NCBI RefSeq assembly: GCF_003432485.1
Contig: NZ_QVNQ01000014.1
Span: 1 to 64,000, forward strand
Direction of reading: 5' to 3'
Source of the DNA: Actinomadura spongiicola
Lineage (GTDB): Bacteria > Actinomycetota > Actinomycetes > Streptosporangiales > Streptosporangiaceae
DNA length: 64,000 nucleotides
Shown here: positions 1 to 7,890 of the stretch, piece after piece
Numbering within the stretch: position 1 is the first letter of the stretch
Layout: each line of letters starts with the position of its first letter
Program-made: the position numbers and the translations under genes
Notes under the pieces: model-generated
The model's input: only the letters and a program-made list of their open reading frames with translations
What the model was told of the DNA's origin: nothing
The model's database searches: none

Positions 1-117
1 TCGTGGCTGAGCGGCTGCCGCCGCCTGCATCGCCGCTACGAACGCAAGCCCGAGCACTTCCTGGCCTTCGTCGGCATCGCCGCCACCCTCATCTGTCACC
101 GCCGACTCGCCAAATGA
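1..117 (+). CDS. C-terminal end of an IS5-like transposase, cut by window edge
   Basis: Frame 1 is open from the first base to a TGA at 115-117 and gives 38 residues. The run RRLHRRYERKPEHFLAF followed by a short hydrophobic stretch and RRLAK resembles the last helix of IS4/IS5-type DDE transposases of actinomycetes. The catalytic core lies outside the window, so it cannot be said whether the element is intact. I saw no clear terminal inverted repeat in 118-206. It marks this edge as mobile-element territory. Confidence 0.6.
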   Translation, partial: SWLSGCRRLHRRYERKPEHFLAFVGIAATLICHRRLAK

Positions 118-206
118 GATGACGTCTTAACCCCGTCCCGTAGTCGTTCGACGGTGTCGTCGGTTCCGGGAAACTAGTCGGCGAGCGCGCCGAGCGGCAC
201 GGGCCG

Positions 207-1205
207 TCAGGTGTCGGGGCCGCGCAGCTGGTCATGTTCGGTGGCCGTCGCCGCGGCGGCGTAGCGGCGGGCGAGTGTGGCGCAGGCTTTGTGGAGGGCT
301 GGCGGGCCGATGATGTGCAGGTCGGCGTCGAAACGGCCGAAGGTGGCGGCGAGGGCGGTCCAGGACCAGGATCCCGTGATGACGCGGCATCGTGTGGGGC
401 CGACCGTTTCCACGAAGGCGTCGGCGAGGTAGGGCGTGACTTCTGCGGCGGGAAGATCGAGTATGGCCTCGCCTTGGCAGGGCCAGGCGGCGTCGGTGCC
501 GTCAGAGCCCCGGAACCGGCTGGTGATGAACGTGGAGACGTCCCCGCCCGGCACCTGACGCACGGCGAAGCGCGGACCGGTGGGCGTGCGTGGGGTCATG
601 CGGTCGATGCGGAAGGTGCGCCAGTCGTCGCGGTCGAGATCCCAGGCCAGCAGGTACCAGTGGGTGCGCCAGGCCACCAGGTGATGGGGCTCCACCCGGC
701 GTCGCTGAGGTGCGGCCTCTGGCTGTGGGGTGTAGTCCAGGCGGAGTTCTTCGCGGCGCTGGATCGCGGTGCTCACGGCGGTGAGCGGGTCCAGGGCGAG
801 GGCCGGTGGGGCGCCGGGCTCGGGTGGGCGGACGGTGGTGACCTGGAGTGTCTCAATGCGCTGTCGCAGGCGTGGAGGAAGGACGCTGCGAATCGTCGTG
901 AGCGCCCGGTCGGCGTCCTCCGCGATCGCCGGGTGGGCGGTGCTCTGCAGCGCGACGGCCAGAGCGACGACCTGTTCGTCGTCGAAGAGCACCGGGGGCA
1001 TCTGTGAGCCGGGGCGCAGGCGGTACCCGCCGCCCGGTCCCTTGTCCGTGGCGACCGGGTAGCCCAGCGCGCGAAGACGGTCGATGTCACGGCGCACGGT
1101 GCGCACGGTGACCATGAGCCGCTCGGCCAGCTCGTCTCCGCTCCACTCCGGTCGTGCCTGGAGCAGGGAGAGCAGGGTCAGCAGACGCGAGGACGTTTTC
1201 TGCAT
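207..1205 (-). CDS. WYL-domain transcriptional regulator (HTH_11 plus WYL)
   Basis: About 332 residues. An N-terminal winged helix (residues 1-60, with VTVRTVRRDIDRLRALGYPV as recognition region) and a GPGGGYRL wing are followed by a WYL domain, seen as HHLVAWRTHWYLLAWDLDR and FRIDRM. WYL regulators of this type are one-component repressors or activators that bind a small ligand. It is divergent from a VOC protein gene at 1343, and a perfect palindrome lies between them. The start is uncertain: ATG at 1205 has GGAGG only one base upstream, while an in-frame TTG at 1223 lies next to the palindrome, so leaderless or TTG initiation is possible. Confidence 0.85.
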   Translation of the reverse strand: MQKTSSRLLTLLSLLQARPEWSGDELAERLMVTVRTVRRDIDRLRALGYPVATDKGPGGGYRLRPGSQMPPVLFDDEQVVALAVALQSTAHPAIAEDADRALTTIRSVLPPRLRQRIETLQVTTVRPPEPGAPPALALDPLTAVSTAIQRREELRLDYTPQPEAAPQRRRVEPHHLVAWRTHWYLLAWDLDRDDWRTFRIDRMTPRTPTGPRFAVRQVPGGDVSTFITSRFRGSDGTDAAWPCQGEAILDLPAAEVTPYLADAFVETVGPTRCRVITGSWSWTALAATFGRFDADLHIIGPPALHKACATLARRYAAAATATEHDQLRGPDT

Positions 1206-1224
1206 GCCTCCATGATGTGGCAAG

Positions 1225-1247
1225 TACAGGACAGAACCTGTCCTGTA
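1225..1247. promoter_or_regulatory. Perfect 10-bp inverted repeat, probable operator
   Basis: TACAGGACAG, a 3-base spacer AAC, then CTGTCCTGTA form an exact palindrome in the gap between the divergent WYL regulator and VOC genes. Its place, 2-20 bp from the regulator start, fits an autoregulatory operator shared with the 1343 gene. The regulator-operator pairing is inferred from position. Confidence 0.6.
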
Positions 1248-1342
1248 TGGGTGCCATGCTCCACCACGGATGCCATATCAGGGCATTTCGCCCGTTATCC
1301 GCGTGTGCCTCATCCAGCGCATGTCCCAAATAGGAGCAGACC

Positions 1343-1765
1343 ATGGCCGTCACCACCACCACGCATCTGAACTTCCGCGGCTCGGCCCGTGAGGCGCTGG
1401 CCTTCTACCAGTCGGTCTTCGGCGGGCGCACCGTCGCGGTGACCTACAAGGACGCCGGCAACGTCCAGGACGAAAACGAGGCGGACTGGGTGATGTGGGG
1501 TGAGGTCGTCGCCGACAACGGCTTCCACGTCATGGCTTACGACGTGCCCTCGGCGATGCCGTACGACCTGGGCGCCAATTCGTTCTTCGTGTCCGTGCGC
1601 GGCGAAGACACCGAGGAGATCAGCGCACTGTGGCAGCGTCTGGCCGACGGCGCGAACGTCCTGCGCCCGCTGGAGCCCGCGGCGTGGGCTCCGTTGTACG
1701 GCATGCTCACCGACCGGTTCGGTGTGACCTGGGTCCTCGACGTGACAGCCCCCTACAACGGCTGA
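1343..1765 (+). CDS. VOC-family protein (PhnB-like)
   Basis: 140 residues forming one VOC (glyoxalase/bleomycin-resistance fold) unit: LNFRGSAREALAFYQSVFGG at the N terminus and a C-terminal FGVTWVLD strand. The order of strands and the ALAFYQSVFGG motif match PhnB-like proteins, often annotated as 3-demethylubiquinone-9 3-methyltransferase-like, for which no activity is established. An AGGAG lies a few bases upstream of ATG 1343. It is divergent from a WYL regulator, a common pairing, so it is probably the regulator's target. The substrate cannot be told. Confidence 0.85.
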   Translation: MAVTTTTHLNFRGSAREALAFYQSVFGGRTVAVTYKDAGNVQDENEADWVMWGEVVADNGFHVMAYDVPSAMPYDLGANSFFVSVRGEDTEEISALWQRLADGANVLRPLEPAAWAPLYGMLTDRFGVTWVLDVTAPYNG

Positions 1766-1941
1766 TCCGACCCCGGGGTGGGCACCCTGCGACGGTTGCC
1801 CGCCCCGCTCGGTCCTGGCATCGGGACGCCGGTGGCAGTCGGCGCACATGAGAAGTAGATCGCGTTATGCGCATACGTCTCCAACCAACACCGGCCCTCA
1901 TCGCCACCGTCCTGCGGTGTTGCCCCAATTCCGATCGCGCC

Positions 1942-2290
1942 ATGAACGTCCTGACCCAGCGCGACCTCAACCGGGCCACACTCGCCCGCTAGTACCTCCT
2001 CGAACGTGAGGACTGTGCGGACCTTGACACTGTGTTTCACCTGACCGGCCTTCAGGCTCAGGTCCCTAAGAACCCTTTACCGGTCTGGGGTCGCGCGTCA
2101 GGGCGTTCGTCCCCGCCGACCTGAACGGCCTGGTCACCGCCGACGACGCCGTGGCCTGGCGCACCCGGCACGTCGCCATGCTGCGGCAACGGTTTCTGTC
2201 CACCCACGCTGCGAACTCGCGGGCATCGACCTGACGATCGCCGCGTGCGGCGGGGCCGACGAAACGTTCGCGGGGGCCGCGGGTTGGCTC
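1942..2290 (+). pseudogene. Broken winged-helix DNA-binding-domain protein (HTH_42/DUF1006 type)
   Basis: An ATG at 1942 begins LTQRDLNRATLAR, then a TAG at 1990 interrupts. The frame continues as YLLERE and VFHLTGLQAQVPKNP, then shifts to give RAF-VPADLNGLVTADDAV. These pieces, in order, match the N terminus of the winged helix DNA-binding domain family (LNRALLARQ ... GLQAQ ... PYLGLWSR). A nonsense codon and at least one frameshift within 200 bp, and loss of the C-terminal two thirds, show a dead gene. Boundaries are approximate. Confidence 0.6.
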
Positions 2291-2602
2291 ACGCTCCCCC
2301 GTGCGGGATTGGTCGCCGATCGACAGGGGTCCGGGCGCCGGAGTGTCGAAGGACGCCGACGGCCGCTCCTCCACCGACTGCGAGGCTGCAACCCCTCTAG
2401 CCACCTGGCCGAACGCGGGTCGTTTGGGACCAAAAGAGTTACGTGGAGGGACGAAGGTCCCTATATTCCGTGGGTCGTTGGCCCGACCATCGTCGTACAG
2501 CGCTCCCAACCAGGCAGAGGAGGCGTACAAGGCATCGGTTTCTTCTCCTCGACCAAGGCCCTGACCGGGCCCACGTCCCTCGCTCGGTGTCCAGGAGGAA
2601 TC
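2291..2602. other. Intergenic, no gene recognised
   Basis: No frame here has convincing homology. The stretch between the winged-helix relic and hpaD is presumably what is left of deleted DNA plus the hpaD promoter. AGGAGG at 2593-2598 is the hpaD ribosome-binding site. Confidence 0.5.
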
Positions 2603-3619
2603 ATGAGTACAGCCCCCGACGTCATCCGTTCCGCCTACGTGCAGCTCACCGTCACCGACCTGGCGGCGTCTCGATGGTTCTGGGTCGACATGCTCGGCAT
2701 GCACGTTCAGTATGAGGACGAGGACGCGCTCTACCTGCGCGGCTCCGATGAATTGACCCACCACTCCGTCGTGCTGCGCACCGCATCCGTGGCGGCGCTC
2801 GATCACCTCGCCTACCGGGTCCGGACGCCTGAGGATGTCGACCGGGCCGAGAAGTTCTTCACCGAGCTTGACCGTCCCGTCCGCCGTGTCCCCGCCGGGA
2901 GCGGAACGCGGGGTGTCGGCGACGCCGTCCGCGTCGTCGACCCGCTCGGTATTCCCGTCGAGTTCTTTCACGACATCGCCCGCGGCGAGCGCCTCATCCA
3001 ACGCTACGACCTGCACCGCGGTGCCCAGATCGCGCGCCTGGACCATTACAACATCTGCACGCCCGACATCCCGGCGGCCTACGAGTACTACCAGTCGCTC
3101 GGGTTCGGCTGTTCGGAGACCATCGAAGGGGACGGCGAGCGTGAACTGTACGCCGCGTGGATGTTCCGCAAGCCGACCGTTCACGACGTCGCACTGACCC
3201 ACGGGCCCGGCCCGTATCTGCACCACATCGGGATGGCGACGCACGAGTCCCACCAGGTTCTCCGAACCGCCGACATCTTCGGGGCCTTGGGAAAAGAGCA
3301 CCACATCGAGCGCGGGCCCGGACGGCATGGTGTGTCGAACGCCTTTTACGTCTACCTCCGCGACCCAGATGGGCACCGGGTGGAGGTCTACACGTCCGAC
3401 TACTTCACCGGCGACCCCGACTATGAGACGTACCGGTGGAATGTGCACGACGACCGTCGGCGTGACTTCTGGGGCAACGCGGTGATCGAATCCTGGTACA
3501 AGGAGGCCAGTCCCGTCCGTGATCTGGACGGACACCTCCAGCCGATCGCCGAGGGAGACCTGGACGAGTTCTCCATCAAGGTCGGCGCCGACGGCCTCGG
3601 CATCGTCAAGCCCTCCTGA
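2603..3619 (+). CDS. hpaD: 3,4-dihydroxyphenylacetate 2,3-dioxygenase-like extradiol dioxygenase
   Basis: 338 residues with two VOC repeats. Likely metal ligands of the C-terminal half are visible: His in LDHYNICTPD, His in YLHHIGMATHE and Glu in HRVEVYTSDY, the His-His-Glu set of type I extradiol dioxygenases, using Fe(II) or Mn(II). Length and the FHDIARGERLIQRYD segment fit HpaD, which opens the homoprotocatechuate ring. The start is ATG 2603, because AGGAGGAATC sits directly before it. No hpaB, hpaE, hpaF or hpaG homologue is nearby, so it is an orphan member of the pathway or acts on another catechol. Confidence 0.85.
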   Translation: MSTAPDVIRSAYVQLTVTDLAASRWFWVDMLGMHVQYEDEDALYLRGSDELTHHSVVLRTASVAALDHLAYRVRTPEDVDRAEKFFTELDRPVRRVPAGSGTRGVGDAVRVVDPLGIPVEFFHDIARGERLIQRYDLHRGAQIARLDHYNICTPDIPAAYEYYQSLGFGCSETIEGDGERELYAAWMFRKPTVHDVALTHGPGPYLHHIGMATHESHQVLRTADIFGALGKEHHIERGPGRHGVSNAFYVYLRDPDGHRVEVYTSDYFTGDPDYETYRWNVHDDRRRDFWGNAVIESWYKEASPVRDLDGHLQPIAEGDLDEFSIKVGADGLGIVKPS

Positions 3620-3630
3620 CCGGAACCAAA

Positions 3631-3658
3631 GCCCGTGGTGCGAAGCAGCGCCACGGGC
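3631..3658 (+). terminator. Stem-loop after hpaD
   Basis: GCCCGTGG ... CCACGGGC, an 8-bp stem starting 12 bases after the hpaD stop. There is no U-run, as is usual in high-GC actinomycete terminators. Confidence 0.55.
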
Positions 3659-3774
3659 CTGCGGCCGGGAGTGCGAACGGCCGGAGCCAACCAGAGGCTT
3701 GGGAAGTGGGCGAAATTTCTCAGGCAGCCAACCAAGATCGACCGCCTCTCGCGGGGGTGAGAGCGGGTGTCTCA

Positions 3775-3816
3775 CGATCGGCCTTGTTGGCCTAATCTGG
3801 CCAACAAGGCCGATCG
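3775..3816. repeat. Perfect 18-bp inverted repeat with 6-base loop
   Basis: CGATCGGCCTTGTTGGCC, loop TAATCT, then its exact reverse complement. It lies between the hpaD terminator and the AraC gene. No T-run follows on either strand, so it is not a typical terminator. It could be an operator for the AraC protein, an extragenic palindrome or the scar of a mobile element. Confidence 0.7.
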
Positions 3817-3946
3817 CGCTTCTGCTGCTCGCATTGTTGCTGATCAAGCTTATCTACCGGTGTCCCTCGGCCTGCATGGCCGCTCTGGTTCGCTGGAGAC
3901 GCGCGTGCCAGAATGGCCGGTATTGTCACTTCACGGGGGTTGGGAC

Positions 3947-4960
3947 ATGCAGATCACCACGATCAGCACTGATGGAATCTTGCCTCAAGAGCGGTTCGCT
4001 TCGTGGCAGGAACGCACAGGCCAAGCTCTTACACGCACCTGGCTTCAATGTGCGAATCCCTATGATTTCCGGGCGGAGGCGCGGACGGTCAGCCTGGGCG
4101 ACATACATATCGGCACGCTGAGACATCCATCGGTAAATATCTACAGGCCCGCGAAACTGATCCGGCAAAACGATCCGGAGGCCTACCAGGTCAATCTTAT
4201 TCTCAGCGGGAAATCGGGCCTGAGGCAGGCGGGGCGCGAGACGGTGTTCGGCCCCGGGAACCTCGTCGTATTCGACACCTCCCGTCCGATCGACGGCTGG
4301 CGCGAGTGCACCGGCGAAACCGTTTCAGGCGTTACTCTCCAGATACCCCGGCGGATGCTCCCGCTGGCCGCCGATGATGTCGATCGACTCACCGCGATTT
4401 CCTTCTCTACCGACCAGGGCGTGGGGGCGCTGTTCGGCCGTTGGCTGAGTGACATCGTTCCGCGGGCCGAGCAGATCAGACTTCAGGACGCGTCCTCCCT
4501 GGCCTCCATCACGGTCGACCTGCTCGCCACCGTCCTGGCCCAACGGTTGGACGGCTTCAAGGCTGAGTCGACCGAATCGCGGCAACGTCTGCTTCGGCTG
4601 CGGATCGACAACTTCGTCCGGCGGCGGCTCAGCGACCCGACCCTGTCCCCGACCACCATCGCCGCCGCTCATCAGATCTCCGTGCGCTATCTGCACAAGC
4701 TCTTCAGCCAGCAGGAGATGACGGTCTCCGCCTGGATTCGGCACCTGCGGCTAGAGCAGTGCCGACGTGACCTTTCCAGCCCCGAAAATCGGGCTCGCTC
4801 ACTCCAGGCGATCGCGGGACGCTGGGGCTTCGTTGACGAGGCGCACTTCAGCCGTGCCTTTCGTGCCGCCTATGGCGTGTCCCCGGGCCGCTACCGTCGG
4901 CAGGCCCTCCACGAAAAGGGCGGCGCCGAACGTCGACCGCTCCCTGAAACGGCTACTTAG
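3947..4960 (+). CDS. AraC-family transcriptional regulator
   Basis: 337 residues. An N-terminal cupin-like sensing domain of the AraC-binding-like type (residues about 30-200, QVNLILSGKSGLRQAGRE and GNLVVFDTSRP) is followed by two helix-turn-helix units: TTIAAAHQISVRYLHKLFSQ and QAIAGRWGFVDEAHFSRAFR, ending YGVSPGRYRR, the hallmark AraC C terminus. The ATG at 3947 is preceded by GGGGGTTGGG. Proteins with this N-terminal domain (NtdR/FeaR-like) often control aromatic or amine catabolism; regulation of the upstream dioxygenase is possible but unproven. Confidence 0.9.
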   Translation: MQITTISTDGILPQERFASWQERTGQALTRTWLQCANPYDFRAEARTVSLGDIHIGTLRHPSVNIYRPAKLIRQNDPEAYQVNLILSGKSGLRQAGRETVFGPGNLVVFDTSRPIDGWRECTGETVSGVTLQIPRRMLPLAADDVDRLTAISFSTDQGVGALFGRWLSDIVPRAEQIRLQDASSLASITVDLLATVLAQRLDGFKAESTESRQRLLRLRIDNFVRRRLSDPTLSPTTIAAAHQISVRYLHKLFSQQEMTVSAWIRHLRLEQCRRDLSSPENRARSLQAIAGRWGFVDEAHFSRAFRAAYGVSPGRYRRQALHEKGGAERRPLPETAT

Positions 4961-5006
4961 ATGCGATGACCTGGGTGGCCTGTACTTGCTGGGTTCTGAT
5001 GGCGTT

Positions 5007-5041
5007 CCGGTTCCTGAGCAGCGTTGCCGCTCAGGAACCGG
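5007..5041. terminator. Bidirectional stem-loop terminator
   Basis: CCGGTTCCTGAGC, a 9-base loop, then GCTCAGGAACCGG: a 13-bp perfect stem between the convergent AraC and nuclease-like genes. Confidence 0.75.
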
Positions 5042-5065
5042 GTTTCTGCCGGCCGCGCTGGGAGG

Positions 5066-5929
5066 TCAGGTCACAACGCACGAGGGCCGGGGGCCCTGGG
5101 ACAGGGTGAGTTCGCTGATCACGATCCGGTGGTCGCGGGTGGGCGTATGCAGCCGACAGTTGCTGAAGTTCAGGCCGCCCCGGAGAAGAATGTAGTCGAA
5201 CTTCGCGTCGCGCGTGTCGGGGAGCGTCCTGTTGCACCGGCTGTCCAGGACACGCCCGCAGAACGGGTCGACGTCTCTGAACCCGGCATCCCAGATCGGC
5301 GACATGACGTTGGAGACCCACGGGCGCGTGTTGAGGTCACCGAGAATCATCGCGCGACGGTGCGGTCGGGTGGCGTTCACGAGCTCCCGGACCTGGAGTC
5401 GCCTCAGTCGTTCGTGGCCCGGTGCGCTGAGGTGAGTGTTGAAGACTCGCACCGACTGGCCGGCGACCCTTGTGGTGAACGACTGCATACCACGCGCCTC
5501 AAGCCATCCTTCGTCCTCGCTGTACCCCTTCCTGTTGTGCGCTCTGATCTGGGTGCCTTCGGCGTAGACGATCGCCGTGCCCAGCCGGCCCGGGCACCCT
5601 GCGTTCAGAGCGGCCAGCCCGCTCCGGTAGCGGTACTTCAGGCCCGCTTCATTGAGTTGCCGGACGGCCTCCTGTACCTCGTTCAGGCAGGACTCCTGCA
5701 ACGCGGCTATTTGTGGCCGGAAACTCTTGATCTGCTCCGCGACCGACTCCGATGTGCCGAGACCCTGACCGTTGGTGTTCCAGGTCATGAACCGGTCGGG
5801 AACCGGCGCGAAAGCGTTCTCGGCGGCGGCCGTGGCGTATGAGGGGGTCGCCAGGCCCACCGTCGCCAGCAACCCGGCCAGCCCCACCGACGCGGCGCGC
5901 CGGACGGTACCACGGGATGGTCTCCTCAA
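5066..5929 (-). CDS. Secreted endonuclease/exonuclease/phosphatase-fold protein
   Basis: 287 residues. A Sec signal peptide covers about residues 1-32 (RRPSRGTVRR, then a hydrophobic core ending PSYA). The mature part carries EEP-superfamily motifs in order: TWNTNGQG, ALQES (metal-binding Glu), NTHLSAPG, LGDLNTRP, KFDYILLRG and DHRIVISEL (catalytic Asp-His). The fold serves DNases, phosphodiesterases and sphingomyelinases, so the substrate is open. The start is TTG 5929, because GGAG lies six bases upstream and the ORF gives a complete signal peptide from there. Monocistronic. Confidence 0.85.
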   Translation of the reverse strand: MRRPSRGTVRRAASVGLAGLLATVGLATPSYATAAAENAFAPVPDRFMTWNTNGQGLGTSESVAEQIKSFRPQIAALQESCLNEVQEAVRQLNEAGLKYRYRSGLAALNAGCPGRLGTAIVYAEGTQIRAHNRKGYSEDEGWLEARGMQSFTTRVAGQSVRVFNTHLSAPGHERLRRLQVRELVNATRPHRRAMILGDLNTRPWVSNVMSPIWDAGFRDVDPFCGRVLDSRCNRTLPDTRDAKFDYILLRGGLNFSNCRLHTPTRDHRIVISELTLSQGPRPSCVVT

Positions 5930-6838
5930 TTTCTCTCCTTCTCAGTGGGAAGCCGACGCGAGCGCGGGCGCTGGCAGCGAGGCCACGATCAGGCGGCCTT
6001 CTCCTCGACGCCGAGTCGGCGACTCGGCGATCGGGTGTTCGAGGTACGGCCCCTGTGCACTTCGGTCGATGTGGAGTGGCTAACGCCCTTCGACCCGAAG
6101 GCGTGGACGGTGCTCTGGTCGCACGCCATTTCGGAACAACGGCGCCACGTCCAACTTGGCGTTCTCGGGAAAACCAAGGAAGAGGTCATTGTGGGCGACA
6201 CGTATGGTGAATCGGCTGACGACGGTTGCCCCCGCATTTTCGTCGGCACAGTGAATCCTTCCCGGACTCCTTCTATTTGTCCAGGTGGAGCTTTGAACCG
6301 ATTTCAGGATGATCTACGAACGCGCCGCATGTCATTGACTGCGGGCGCACCACGACTTGACCAGGAGTGCACTCCGAGCACGGCTTGTCAGCGTGGCCTT
6401 CTGAGCGTCCTCCTGGCGTAACGCAGCACCATCGCGACTTCAGAGGGCCGGCCCACCGCTCGCCGGGCGTGGCCGCTCACCAACGAGACGCATCCGCTGC
6501 ACAGCGCGCGCTTCGCCGCCGTCGAGTCGCTCAAGGCTCTGGCGCTCGCCGGGGGTGAGGTCGGGCGTCTCGCCCACGAGCGGCTGAAGGCCATGCTCGA
6601 CGACGACAGCCGGTCGGTGACGACCACCGATCGGGCCGGGAACGCGCGGCGAGACCCGCGCCGGGCAGAACCTTCTTGGCCAGGGTCAAGTTCGCGGGAT
6701 GGCTGGCGCACCGTATCGTCCGTTGACGTGCGACACATGACCGCGCCGATCCGCGGGGTGTGCGGCGGCGAAGACGTCGCGGTCGGCGCGTTGCCGTCTG
6801 GACGCCGGGAAGAGTGACGAACTTCTCGGAGAACCCTG
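5930..6838. other. 909 bp without an intact gene
   Basis: Several short open frames on both strands show no recognisable domain. Only 6430-6625 on the plus strand looks like a protein relic. Base composition is slightly lower in GC around 6150-6330 than in neighbouring genes. This stretch separates the left accessory genes from the polyketide cluster and may be its boundary. Confidence 0.4.
6430..6625 (+). pseudogene. Possible fragment of a helical-repeat (HEAT-like) protein
   Basis: The plus-strand frame encodes LHSARFAAVESLKALAL then LAHERLKAMLDDDSRSV, an amphipathic two-helix pattern like one HEAT unit at the end of a larger protein. There is no start codon or ribosome-binding site, and the frame loses protein character after about 6625. 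The assignment rests on pattern only. Confidence 0.25.
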
Positions 6839-7890
6839 TCATTGGATCAGGCAAATCTGGGTGCCGGGGGTCACCGGGCGACCGGGGTGGGCGTTCAGGG
6901 CGGAAATGGTGCCGGGTTTATGGGCGGTGAGAGGTTGCTCCATTTTCATCGCCTCCACCACGACGATGGTGTCGCCGGCGGCGACGGTGGCGCCCTCTTC
7001 GGCGAGGACCTTCACGACGGTGGATTGCAGGGGGTAGAGCAGGGCGTCGCCGTTGGTCTGCCTGGGCTCGGCTCTGCGTGGCCGGGGACGGGCCGGCGCG
7101 GGGTCCGCGGAGGTGTGCAGGACGACCTCGACGCGCTTGCCGTCCACCTCGGCGGTGACGGACCTGCGGGCGGTGGGGGCGGGGTCGGTGACGATCGCCC
7201 GGTGGAAGGGCAGGACGGTCGCGACGCCGGCGATCTCGAACTCCGCGAGGGCGCGGCGGGCCCGCTGGAGGGCGGTCTCGCGGGTCACGTTGCCGTGCCG
7301 GTCGGCGAGGCACTGCGTCTCGACGTGGCGGGGGCGGTCGAGGTAGCGCTCGACGAAGCATTCGCCGCGTCCGAAGGCGGCCTCGGCCTCCCGGACGGCC
7401 GATTCGAACCGCGCGGGGATCTCGTCGAGTGAGCGGGCCACCTTGAGGCCGCGGCCCCCACCGCCGTACGCGGCCTTGATCGCCACGGGCGGGCCGTGCT
7501 CGCGTCCGAACGCGGTGGCCTCGGCGGCGCCGGGGACCGGTGCGGCGGTGCCGGGGGCGAGCGGGGCGCCCTGCTCGCGGGCGATGTGGCGGGCCCGCAC
7601 CTTGTCGCCGAGCATCTCGATGGCGGACGGCGGCGGGCCGATCCACAGCAGTCCCTGGTCGATGACCGCCCACGCGAACTCGGCGCTCTCGGAGAGGAAC
7701 CCGTAGCCGGGGTGCACGGCGCCCGCGTCCGCCGCCGCCTTGAGCAGTCGGCCGATGTCCAGGTAGGTGTCCGCCGGTGCCGCGCCGCCGAGCGCGTACG
7801 CCTCGTCGGCCATCCGGGTGTGCGGCTGAACAGGCCCGCACGACGCGTACCGCGATCTCGCCCCGGTTCGCGATCAGGATCTCCTCCGGG
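6839..7890 (-). pseudogene. Decayed acyl-CoA carboxylase alpha subunit (biotin carboxylase plus biotin carrier)
   Basis: Directly after the stop of the metallo-hydrolase gene the minus strand encodes EEILIANRGEIAVRVVRAC, the biotin carboxylase N terminus. A deletion of about 20 codons then shifts frame into TRMADEAYALGG. The ATP-grasp part continues through HPGYGFLSESAEF and KAAYGGGGRGLKVA to HVETQCLADRHGNV. There it jumps to TALQRARRALAEFEIAG, losing about 200 residues including the carboxylase active site. The C-terminal biotinyl domain keeps EAMKMEQPL. It is the last gene of the leftward polyketide operon and once probably supplied malonyl-CoA. Frameshift plus core deletion make it non-functional. 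Confidence 0.85.

Larger units (their letters stand above)
3620..3946. other. Intergenic region hpaD-AraC gene
   Basis: 327 bp without a gene. It contains the hpaD terminator hairpin (3631-3658), the 18-bp perfect palindrome (3775-3816) and presumably the promoter of the AraC-family gene. Nothing else recognised. Confidence 0.5.

Noticed and set aside
5945..6421. Plus-strand ORF of 158 codons
   Set aside because: No domain, no convincing ribosome-binding site and poor codon bias compared with neighbouring genes; left as intergenic.
6839..7813. A functional 324-residue biotin carboxylase
   Set aside because: The N-terminal motif is in another frame and the central 200 residues with the active site are missing.
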